DNA from: Collinsella aerofaciens
GTDB taxonomy: Bacteria > Actinomycetota > Coriobacteriia > Coriobacteriales > Coriobacteriaceae
Reading direction: 5' to 3'
NCBI GenBank assembly: GCA_008671135.1
Contig: RQAP01000050.1
Coordinates: forward strand, 1 to 37,310
DNA: 37,310 bases
Position 1 is the stretch's first letter. Each line of letters opens with the position of its first letter. The position numbers were made by a program, and so were the translations under genes. Of this stretch, positions 10,168 through 17,952 are shown piece after piece. The notes beneath the pieces were generated by a model that saw only the letters and a list, made by a program, of their open reading frames with translations, did no database searches and was not told where the DNA came from.

Positions 10168-11043
10168 GTGTCGTGGGTCGCAGCAGCATTTGTGTCGGCT
10201 TTCTTTGCCGGCATCACATCTATCCTGGCCAAATGCGGCATCAAGCAGACCGACTCCGATGTCGCGACGGCCATTCGCACCTGCGTGGTGCTCGTTTTCG
10301 CCTAGGCAATGGCGGGCATTTCTGGATCCATTAGAACCATTGGCAGCATCGAATCCAGATCCTGGCTCTTTCTCGTCCTCTCGGGACTCGCCACCGGTGC
10401 TTCGTGGATCTGTTACTTTAAGGCGTTGGGCATCGGAGACGTCAATAAGGTCGTACCAGTCGACAAGATGAGCACCGTACTCGCTGCACTGATCGCCATC
10501 GTGCTTTTTGGCGAGACGAGCAACCTTGCGGTTAAGCTCGTGGGAACCGCTGTCATCACCCTCGGCACATTTTTAATGATCGAGAAGAAGCAGTCCGCCG
10601 GACCCGAGCAGCAGCAAGACCGGACCTGGCTCGCTTACGCCCTCGGTGCCGCCGCGTTCGCGGCGCTCACGTCCATCCTTGCCAAGGTTGGCATCGAAGG
10701 CGTCGAGTCCAACCTGGCCACGGCAATCCGTACCTGTGTGGTACTGGTTATGGCATGGGCAATCGTGGCAGCCAAGGGAAAACTGGAGCAGGTCGCGCAC
10801 GCTGACCGGCGCGAACTCACATTTCTCGCAACATCGGGCATCGCGACCGGAGCATCGTGGCTGCTCTATTACTATGCCATCGCTGCAGGCCAGGTGAGTG
10901 TCGTGGTGCAGATCGACAAACTATCGATTGTCGTATCGGTACTATTTGCGCGCCTGGCATTCAACGAAAAACTCTCACGACGCAGCGCCATCGGTCTCGC
11001 CCTCATCGTCCTGGGCACCGCCGCGCTCGCAGTTTGGAAGTAG
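10168..11043 (+). pseudogene. EamA/DMT transporter gene interrupted by an amber codon
   Basis: From GTG at 10168 (GGGGAGG ten bases before it) the frame reads as the first EamA helix, meets TAG at codon 46 (10303-10305), then continues in the same frame to 11043. Without the stop it would encode 291 residues, the normal length. The two EamA halves are strikingly similar: TAIRTCVVLVFA-stop-A in the first half aligns with TAIRTCVVLVMAWA in the second. The lost residue is therefore almost certainly Trp (TGG to TAG). An ATG at 10309, two codons after the stop, could give a 244-residue product lacking helix 1, but no ribosome binding site precedes it. Confidence 0.8.
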
Positions 11044-11058
11044 CGCGGCCAGCGGCCG

Positions 11059-11850
11059 CTACATCCTCACACCTGGCCTGGGATGCCTGTACTGACCGTG
11101 GGATGCCGTGCGCTTACCGTGCGAGATGGCAAATTTGGGACAACAGTGCAGGCAACGAAGGCAGGCTGCGCACTCCGGCTTTGTCCAGACGGGAAGGCCG
11201 TCTCGCATCTCAATCGCCGCCATGGGGCAGCGCTTGGCACACAGGCCGCAGCCGATGCAGCGATCGGCATCGACGGCAAACTTGCTCGTCTGTTGCATGC
11301 GCGGCAGCCCAATTGCGTGATACGCGCACGATGCAAACAGAGGCACGCGATGGCGCATCATGTTGCCCGTGCGGCGTGCCCGCACCGCCTCGATCACGGC
11401 ATCAATCTGCGTCTCGGCAGCTCTATTGATACCCTCAACCTTTTGAGGGTCAGACAGGTCGAAAACAGGCGTCCAGGTATCGGGCATCTTGACGCTCATC
11501 GCCGCATCTAACTCGAGCCCACGCTCGTGTAGCAGATCGCGGGCGAACTTGGCCGATTGCCCGGTCGTCGAACCATATGTCGAGACATAGAACGTATAGG
11601 GGCGCTCGCCGCCCTTTGTGCCGGCAGCAACCGATAGGTCGACAGTCTTCAAAAACTCGATCATTGGCGTCGGCAAGCCCCAGGCGTATACCGGGGCGAC
11701 AAACCCCAGCCGACAGGAGCCTTCCATCACAGCAAGGTGAAGGATCTCGGCATCAAAGCGCTCAATCGACATAACTTTGTCGCTTGTCGCCGCTGCAATG
11801 CGACGCGCCACATGCTCGCTGTTCCCCGTCGCGCTAAAGTACAAGATCAT
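11059..11850 (-). CDS. EFR1 family flavodoxin/ferredoxin fusion protein
   Basis: A 263-residue protein that combines an FMN-binding flavodoxin-like domain with a bacterial two-cluster ferredoxin. The flavodoxin domain begins ILYFSATGNSEHVA with the phosphate loop and covers residues 1-160. The first cluster cysteines are 198, 201, 204 and 208. The second are 227, 230, 233 and 237. Such EFR1 (EFR-like ferrodoxin) proteins are common in anaerobes and presumably pass electrons between FMN and iron-sulfur centres. Partners are unknown. The gene begins 37 bases after the ClC-type gene on the same strand and may be in its transcript. Confidence 0.9.
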   Translation of the reverse strand: MILYFSATGNSEHVARRIAAATSDKVMSIERFDAEILHLAVMEGSCRLGFVAPVYAWGLPTPMIEFLKTVDLSVAAGTKGGERPYTFYVSTYGSTTGQSAKFARDLLHERGLELDAAMSVKMPDTWTPVFDLSDPQKVEGINRAAETQIDAVIEAVRARRTGNMMRHRVPLFASCAYHAIGLPRMQQTSKFAVDADRCIGCGLCAKRCPMAAIEMRDGLPVWTKPECAACLRCLHCCPKFAISHGKRTASHGQYRHPRPGVRM

Positions 11851-11887
11851 CTCGTACCCCTCTGGAGTTGACTCGCGATTAACCGCG

Positions 11888-13192
11888 CTATTTGCGCAGC
11901 GGCTTGGGCAGTGGAATGCCGGCGGCGATGACGGCCGCGATGATCATGCAGACGATACCCTTGAGTGGGAAGCACATGAGCAGCAGGCCCACGACCATGA
12001 CCGGCTGACGCATGACCGCACCCATCGTCGATGCCGTGCAGACGGCGACGCAAAAGACCGGATCGGCACCGGTAAGAATGGCAAGACCATAGCCCAGGCT
12101 TACGCCCGAGAAGATAACCGGGAAGAAGTGACCGCCGCGCCAACCAAGGTTGATGAGGGCGGGCGTCAGCATGGCCTTAACAAGACCGGTCGCGATAAGC
12201 ACGCCAGCGGGAATGGTCAGATAGGTTTCCATGAGCACGTCGGCCTGGGTCTCGCCGGCAAACATGGTATAGGGCAGGACCGTGCCACAGATGGCGAGTG
12301 CCAGACCGGCCAGCATGGCCTTGACGACAGGACGCTCCCCTATTGCATGGGACAGTGCCTCGCTTGCATGCTCAGAGACAAAGTACAGCCAGCCGCAGAC
12401 GGTGCCGATCAACGACAGAGGGACGAGCCAGGTAAGCTCTAGGTTGCCCACCTCGGCGGACTCGAACCTGGGCATGCCCATGCCGCCGCCCACAAGCTGT
12501 CCAAGCAGCAGGTAGGTGCCCAGACCGCCGGCAATCGCAATACCGTAGACCACCGTCTTTTGCGCCTTGGGCAGCTTGATGGTGATCTCGCCGGACGCGG
12601 ACTCATCGTCGGCGTCTTCACCCTGGCCGTCGGTGCTACCGGCAAGCGGCGCCACAAAGCCAAAGACGGGCGCGGTAAAGAGCGCCGTCAGGGCAGCCTG
12701 GGTGCCCAGCAACGTGAGCTCCCTAAACTCGGCGCCAAAGCGACGCATGCGGTCGCCGACCCAGCTGCACAGACCGGCGATAACGCCGGTCAGGCCGGCC
12801 TCCGGTCCAATGCTTCCGCCAAACAGCAGCGGCAGCAATGCCGCGAGCGAAAGCTTGCCCAGGTTGTCGTACGGGTAGCGCCCGTCTTGCTTAACCTTAG
12901 CCATCACCTGGTTGAGGTCATCGGTCTTGGTGCCTGTCATCTTTTCGTACAGACCGATTAACAGGCCGCCCAGCAGGCAGACAAAAAACGGGTACGGCAG
13001 AAAGCCAAACGGGCCGCTGGCAAGCTCGGGCGAAGCGACGCCCAGCGCGTGCGGAATCTCGGTCCATAGATAGTCGATACCGTGCTCCATCGCAAAAAAG
13101 AACAGCCAGACTGCGGCACCCGCGAGTGCACCGGTCACGGCAACGCTGACCAAAAACAGCGCTCGGTTCGTGGGTTTGGCAAGGTTATCCAT
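11888..13192 (-). CDS. ClC-family chloride channel or YfeO-like ion transport protein
   Basis: A 434-residue membrane protein with about ten to twelve hydrophobic segments of ClC type. The segment GSIGPEAG (126-133) corresponds to the ClC motif usually written GREGP. A later GGHFFP corresponds to GxFxP. The gating glutamate of classical ClC proteins falls in the G-E-G of that motif. Here the only Glu follows the Pro, as in the YfeO-type subgroup, so transport mode (channel or exchanger) is uncertain. A hydrophilic insertion with acidic residues (DGQGEDADDESAS) lies near residue 190. No CBS domains follow. Confidence 0.85.
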   Translation of the reverse strand: MDNLAKPTNRALFLVSVAVTGALAGAAVWLFFFAMEHGIDYLWTEIPHALGVASPELASGPFGFLPYPFFVCLLGGLLIGLYEKMTGTKTDDLNQVMAKVKQDGRYPYDNLGKLSLAALLPLLFGGSIGPEAGLTGVIAGLCSWVGDRMRRFGAEFRELTLLGTQAALTALFTAPVFGFVAPLAGSTDGQGEDADDESASGEITIKLPKAQKTVVYGIAIAGGLGTYLLLGQLVGGGMGMPRFESAEVGNLELTWLVPLSLIGTVCGWLYFVSEHASEALSHAIGERPVVKAMLAGLALAICGTVLPYTMFAGETQADVLMETYLTIPAGVLIATGLVKAMLTPALINLGWRGGHFFPVIFSGVSLGYGLAILTGADPVFCVAVCTASTMGAVMRQPVMVVGLLLMCFPLKGIVCMIIAAVIAAGIPLPKPLRK

Positions 13193-13317
13193 CGGGTCCT
13201 CCCGCGGTCAAAGTCGACATAGATACGTTTTATTGTAGAGCGAGCGTTGCCCGAACGAGCCAACCACCTGCGCCGCAAACGGCACCATTGGGAGCCATAG
13301 TGGGGCAGGCTCAAGAC

Positions 13318-13851
13318 TTATCCGTTGATAATCGAGGCAATCTCGCGCAAATCGTCGGCAAAGTAGATGCCGTGCTGGCGCCTCGGGCTCGAAAGCCCCT
13401 TATCAATCATGTGCCCGAGCAACGCCTTGAGGTCGTTGTAGTAACCGTCCAGGTTATACAGGATGCACGGAGAGCTCAGGTGCCCCAACGACACCGCGGA
13501 CATAACCTCGGCAATCTCCTCGAGCGTGCCCGTGCCGCCCGGAAATGCGATGAACGCATCGCCGAGCTCGATCATCTTGGCTTTGCGCTCGGCCATGTCG
13601 CTCGTCACGATAAGGTCGTCGATTCCGTCGTGTTGAAACTCTGCCTCGATAAAAAAGCTCGGCTCCACACCCGTCACATGTCCGCCTGCCTCGAGTACGC
13701 TATCGGCGAGCGCGCCCATCAGTCCCGATTTGGACCCGCCGTATACGAGCGCGTGTCCGTTGGCGCCAATCCAATTGCCCAGCTCCTGCACTGCGGGCAG
13801 AAACGCCGGGTCGTTGCCGACGCTCGCGCCCAGGTAGACGGTGATGTTCAT
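13318..13851 (-). CDS. LOG family protein (TIGR00730 Rossmann fold)
   Basis: A 177-residue protein with the two LOG signatures: GGSKSGLMG at 38-46 and PGGTGTLEE at 104-112. The latter contains the catalytic Glu of cytokinin riboside 5'-monophosphate phosphoribohydrolases. Bacterial members hydrolyse nucleoside monophosphates to base and ribose 5-phosphate; the physiological substrate here is unknown. The ATG at 13851 follows GAGGGGG by seven bases and is preferred to the TTG two codons upstream. The gene lies 36 bases downstream of the K+ channel gene on the same strand. Confidence 0.92.
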   Translation of the reverse strand: MNITVYLGASVGNDPAFLPAVQELGNWIGANGHALVYGGSKSGLMGALADSVLEAGGHVTGVEPSFFIEAEFQHDGIDDLIVTSDMAERKAKMIELGDAFIAFPGGTGTLEEIAEVMSAVSLGHLSSPCILYNLDGYYNDLKALLGHMIDKGLSSPRRQHGIYFADDLREIASIING

Positions 13852-13887
13852 ATGCAATCCCCCTCGTCGTGACGCGCGGCACCCGTT

Positions 13888-14313
13888 CTATCGTTGCCGG
13901 CGACGGTATTCGCGCACGCGGCGCGACAAATCGGCGAGCTCATCGCGGTCGAGTTCTTCCAAATGCTCAAGATCGTCCATAAAGCGCGCCATGGTGTCCT
14001 TTTGGCGCATCTTGATAAGCGTATTGCAGTAGTTCACCGCCACGCCCGTAAGCATGGCGATATAGAAGATACTGATGACGCTTAGGATAACGGTAATGCC
14101 GCGGGCAACCGGCGTTTCAGCGGGGATATCGCCAAAGCCAATCGTCGAGACCGTCTCAAAGCTAAACCAGAGACCATCGCCAAACGTGAGGGTCGTGGGC
14201 TCGGACAGCCAGACAGCCGTCGAGCAAAGCAGATAGAAAATAAGAAACAGGCCCGTAATGCGTGCAAAGCCAGCCTGTCGCAGCACATCGGCAAGCGTCC
14301 TGAGCTTTTTCAT
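13888..14313 (-). CDS. Two-TM potassium channel family protein
   Basis: A 141-residue protein with two membrane helices flanking a pore loop that carries the selectivity filter TIGFGD (57-62), the hallmark of K+ channels of the Ion_trans_2 type. A charged C-terminal tail (about 100-141, rich in Glu, Asp and Arg) is probably a coiled coil or regulatory helix. There is no RCK/TrkA domain. The ATG at 14313 follows GGAAGGGG by six bases. The longer frame to 14376 has no good start. It may be co-transcribed with the LOG gene downstream. Confidence 0.9.
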   Translation of the reverse strand: MKKLRTLADVLRQAGFARITGLFLIFYLLCSTAVWLSEPTTLTFGDGLWFSFETVSTIGFGDIPAETPVARGITVILSVISIFYIAMLTGVAVNYCNTLIKMRQKDTMARFMDDLEHLEELDRDELADLSRRVREYRRRQR

Positions 14314-14381
14314 CGCGACCCCTTCCACGGACAACCAATCACGTTCGCTCGGTATTGTCCCACGCCTCCCCAGCAAACGGA

Positions 14382-14465
14382 ACTAGTCATTGGGGACGTT
14401 CTTAAATGACCAGTCAAACAAGAACGTCCCCAATGACTAGTCGTTTAAGAACGTCCCCGATGACT
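14382..14465. repeat. GGGGACGTTCTT palindromic repeat, copy A
   Basis: Perfect 22-bp inverted arms at 14382-14403 and 14420-14441 (core CATTGGGGACGTTCTT), followed by a third half-copy ending at 14465 (AAGAACGTCCCCGATGACT). It lies in the spacer between the divergent K+ channel and sensor kinase genes. A decayed copy of the same family is at 25682-25737, so this is a dispersed palindromic repeat rather than a local operator. Confidence 0.8.
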
Positions 14466-14557
14466 GCCGGGCGGGATCGTTTAGCGATGCAGCTGCCGAC
14501 TGGGCAGGCTGAGCTGGTATCCTTATGCGGTAATGTCTCGATTCGTTAGGATTGCAT

Positions 14558-17362
14558 GTGAGAGCTTCCGCTGTCCTTCGTTCAGTTATATATCGCACCC
14601 TGGCCGTCGCGCTTGCCGCGCTTGCCGTGCTGAGTTCCATCGCGCCTGTCCAGGCTTTTGCCGATGACTCTAGTCAGCCAGTCAAGACGGTCCGCGTCGG
14701 CTGGCTCGTCAACAACGAGGGCTTCCAGAACGGCACCCCCGGCGAGCGTCTCTCGGGATGGGGTTACGAGTACCTCCAGACCCTGTCGTACTACACGCCC
14801 GGCTGGCGGTACGAATACGTCTCCGGCACCTTCACCGAGCTTATGGACATGCTCGAGGCAGGCGAGATCGACCTCATGCCCAACATCTCCTACTCCGAGG
14901 AACGCGCCCAAAAGCTGCTCTTTTCCTCGAACCCCGAGGGCACCGAGCGCTACTACATCTACGCCAGGCCCGACCGTGACGACCTGGCCAAGGGTGACCC
15001 TCAAGCACTCCAGGGTCTCACCATCGGTTACAACTCCGGTGTTATGCAAACCATCGTCGGCCAGCAGTGGCTCGCCAACGAGGGAATCGCCTGCACATAC
15101 AGGGAGTATGACGGAGGCTCCGTTCTCTTTGACGCGCTCGCAAACGGCGAGGTCGACGCCATCATCATGAACGACACCATTTCGTCGCCCGAGGCGTCGC
15201 CCATGTTCTACGTCGGTTCGAGCGACTACTACTTTGCCGTTCCCAAAAGCCGCCCCGACCTGATGGACAACATCAACTCCGCAATGGCGGCAATCAACCG
15301 CGTCAACCCCCGCTATAACGACGAGGTCAAATCGAACTATTCAGCGCAAAACAGCGGATCATCCTCGCTCACCGGCGATGAGCGCGCCTGGCTCAAGGCG
15401 AACAACAACACCATCACGCTCGGCTACATTACGGGCAAACTCCCCTACTGCAACGAAGACGAAGACGGCAAAATGGAAGGCTCGCTCGCATCGCTTGCGA
15501 CGACGTTGCACGATAAATTTGGCATTACGGTCAAAACCGTCGCCTTTGATAGCTACAAGATGATGTCAAAGGCCCTGTCAAAGGGAAGCATAGACGTCGC
15601 GCTGCCGGTATACCGAGATTACTGGTTTGCCGAGCAATCAGGCGTTGTGCAGTCGGTATCGTTGGGGACCATATCCCTCACCGCCATCCACAGCGGAAGC
15701 AACCTGAACAAAGATCTTCAGAACATCGCCTGTACCGAATCATCGTTTATCAACCGAAACGTACTTGAAAGTCTGTTCCCCACAGCGACCGTGACCGAAT
15801 ACCGATCCGACGATGAAGCGTTCGACGCCCTCAGGAGGGGAACGGCGCGCTGCGTCGTCGCTCCCAGTTCACGCGTAAAAACCCTCGGCGATCGTTATGA
15901 TCTCGAGGACTGCGAGACGGTCGAGCTCCCTGACACCTGCGAGCTCTCGTGCTGGATTTCGCGCGGAAAGCCCGAGCTGCTGGGAATCATCAACAAGGGC
16001 ATCGTCAATGCCGAAGAATCGCTCTCCGCAAGCAATTACTCCTCTACGTCGTACACGGCCCAGGAATCCAACACGCTTCAATTCCTTTATCGCAACCGCA
16101 CCGCCGTTGCCTCCACCCTCATCGGTATGTTGTCGGTCAGCATCGTCCTGCTCATCTGGGCGCTCGTGCGCGCTCGAACCGAGCGCGAAAAAGCCGACGC
16201 CGCCAACGCCGCTAAGACGGCATTCCTCACGCGCATGAGCCACGACATCCGTACGCCGCTCAACGGCATCCTGGGCCTTATCGAGATCGAGGAATTGAAG
16301 GAAGGCGATATCCAGGTCGCCCGCGAGAGCCGTGCCAAGGCGCGCGTTGCCGCCAATCACCTGCTCTCACTGATCAACGATATCCTCGAGATGGGCAAAA
16401 TCGAAGACCGCAAGCTAACACTGGAACATGTGCCTTTTAACCTCAAAGAGCTCTGTGACGATACGCTGGTGCTGTGCAAGCTCCGCGCATCCGATAACTG
16501 CATCACAATGCAGGACAATAGTCTGCCGTACGCCACGGGACCATACATGATCGGCAGTCCCACCCATATCCGACAGATCATGATCAACCTGTTAGACAAT
16601 AGCATTAAGTACAACAAACGCGGCGGCTCCGTCACCTTTAGCTCAAAGACCAAGCCACTCGATAACGGGCGTGTGCTCTTTTGCTTTAGCGTTTCGGACA
16701 CCGGCATTGGCATGACTTCCAAGTTTTTAAAGCATATCTATGAGCCGTTTGCCCAAGAAGGTGACGATGCGCGCAGCAAGTTCCAAGGAACCGGCATGGG
16801 TATGCCAATCGTCAAGTCGCTTATTGAACTGATGGGCGGTACGATTGAGATTTCGAGTGAGGTTGGCGTGGGGAGTACGTTCAACGTCCAGATTCCGCTC
16901 GATATCGACAAGAACCCCCAGGCGCGGGCGAATACGGTCGAGAGAGCGCTCGACTGCTCGCTCGCCAACATGAACGTGCTGCTCGCCGAAGACAACGAAT
17001 TGAATGCCGAGATTGCCCAGGCGCTGCTAGAATCCGAAGGCGTCGTGGTCACCCGCGCCGCCAACGGCAACGAAGTCGTCGATCTGTACCTGTCGCATCC
17101 CGCCGGCAGCTTCGATGCGATCCTGATGGACATTATGATGCCGGGCATGGACGGCTACGAGGCAACCCGCGCGATTCGTCTGAGCGAGAAGGTCGATGCG
17201 GCCGATATCCCCATCATCGCGCTCACCGCCAACGCCTTTGCCGAAGACGCCCAGACGGCACACGCTGCCGGCATGAACGCTCATCTGTCCAAACCGATCG
17301 ACTTTAACAAGCTCAAAAACATACTCGCCCACATCAAGAAAAACGGATCCGTTTCGCTATAG
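14558..17362 (+). CDS. Hybrid sensor histidine kinase with two fused solute-binding domains
   Basis: An EvgS/BvgS-like kinase of about 934 residues. A signal peptide is followed by two tandem SBP_bac_3 (Venus-flytrap) domains at about 44-268 and 290-495, and a membrane helix at about 513-538. HisKA follows, with the phosphoacceptor His in MSHDIRTPLNG (about 562). The HATPase domain has NLLDNSIKYN, DTGIGM and GTGMGM. A receiver domain ends the protein, with Asp at about 858 in MDIMMPGMDG. No HPt domain or cytoplasmic PAS domain is seen, so phosphotransfer partners must be elsewhere. GTG at 14558 with TTAGGA before it is preferred over TTG at 14552. Extracellular solutes, probably amino-acid-like, are the likely signal. 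Confidence 0.93.
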   Translation: MRASAVLRSVIYRTLAVALAALAVLSSIAPVQAFADDSSQPVKTVRVGWLVNNEGFQNGTPGERLSGWGYEYLQTLSYYTPGWRYEYVSGTFTELMDMLEAGEIDLMPNISYSEERAQKLLFSSNPEGTERYYIYARPDRDDLAKGDPQALQGLTIGYNSGVMQTIVGQQWLANEGIACTYREYDGGSVLFDALANGEVDAIIMNDTISSPEASPMFYVGSSDYYFAVPKSRPDLMDNINSAMAAINRVNPRYNDEVKSNYSAQNSGSSSLTGDERAWLKANNNTITLGYITGKLPYCNEDEDGKMEGSLASLATTLHDKFGITVKTVAFDSYKMMSKALSKGSIDVALPVYRDYWFAEQSGVVQSVSLGTISLTAIHSGSNLNKDLQNIACTESSFINRNVLESLFPTATVTEYRSDDEAFDALRRGTARCVVAPSSRVKTLGDRYDLEDCETVELPDTCELSCWISRGKPELLGIINKGIVNAEESLSASNYSSTSYTAQESNTLQFLYRNRTAVASTLIGMLSVSIVLLIWALVRARTEREKADAANAAKTAFLTRMSHDIRTPLNGILGLIEIEELKEGDIQVARESRAKARVAANHLLSLINDILEMGKIEDRKLTLEHVPFNLKELCDDTLVLCKLRASDNCITMQDNSLPYATGPYMIGSPTHIRQIMINLLDNSIKYNKRGGSVTFSSKTKPLDNGRVLFCFSVSDTGIGMTSKFLKHIYEPFAQEGDDARSKFQGTGMGMPIVKSLIELMGGTIEISSEVGVGSTFNVQIPLDIDKNPQARANTVERALDCSLANMNVLLAEDNELNAEIAQALLESEGVVVTRAANGNEVVDLYLSHPAGSFDAILMDIMMPGMDGYEATRAIRLSEKVDAADIPIIALTANAFAEDAQTAHAAGMNAHLSKPIDFNKLKNILAHIKKNGSVSL

Positions 17363-17402
17363 TTTTTGCAGCAACCACGCACGACCAGAAAGGAAGCCAA
17401 CG

Positions 17403-17882
17403 ATGTTTAGGCCCTTACGTCGAAAGAAACGCGCCATCACCGACGAGGAAGCGCGCAAACTGCTCGCCACCTGCAAGCGCGGCGTCTTTGCCGTCAACGG
17501 CGACGATGGCTACCCGTACGCCATTCCCGTCAACTACTTCTTTGACGCCGAGCACGACAAGATTTATTTCCATGGCGCCAAGGCTGGCCACAAGGTCGAC
17601 GCACTTAAGCGCGATGACAAGGTCTGCTTTACCGTTTACGGCAACGAATGGCACCAGGACGGCGACTGGGCTCCCTACGTTATGAGTACCGTAGTCTTTG
17701 GCCGCTGTCGCCTGGCAAATGACACTCCCGCGTTTATCGAGGATAAAGTCCGCCAGCTCGCACTTAAGTACTACCCTTCTGCCGAAGAAGTCGAAGAGGA
17801 AATCGCCAAGGACATTAAGGGCGTCCAGCTCTACGAGATTACGATTGAGCATCTTTGCGGTAAGCAGATTCAAGAAAAGTAA
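17403..17882 (+). CDS. Pyridoxamine 5'-phosphate oxidase family (NimA-like) flavoprotein
   Basis: A 159-residue split-barrel flavin-binding protein. The sequence begins with a short basic segment, then RAITDEEARKLLATCKRG, the pattern found in NimA-type and related pyridoxamine-phosphate-oxidase-like proteins. The conserved region PYAIPVNYFFD and the HGAKAGHK segment, which contacts flavin phosphate in relatives, follow. Some relatives reduce 5-nitroimidazoles; most have unknown substrates. GAAAGGA precedes the ATG. The gene follows the hybrid kinase after 40 bases on the same strand and may be in its transcript. Confidence 0.87.
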   Translation: MFRPLRRKKRAITDEEARKLLATCKRGVFAVNGDDGYPYAIPVNYFFDAEHDKIYFHGAKAGHKVDALKRDDKVCFTVYGNEWHQDGDWAPYVMSTVVFGRCRLANDTPAFIEDKVRQLALKYYPSAEEVEEEIAKDIKGVQLYEITIEHLCGKQIQEK

Positions 17883-17910
17883 GCCTCAAAAGCAAAACTC
17901 ACAAATAGCA

Positions 17911-17950
17911 ATATGGCTCGGTTCCAACCCACCTTGGAACCGAGCCATAT
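17911..17950. terminator. Hairpin between convergent nim-like and kinase genes
   Basis: Perfect 17-bp inverted arms (ATATGGCTCGGTTCCAA at 17911-17927 and its complement at 17934-17950) with a 6-base loop, placed exactly between two convergent stops. Neither side has a long T run, but the position and stability suggest bidirectional termination. Confidence 0.7.
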
Positions 17951-17952
17951 GC

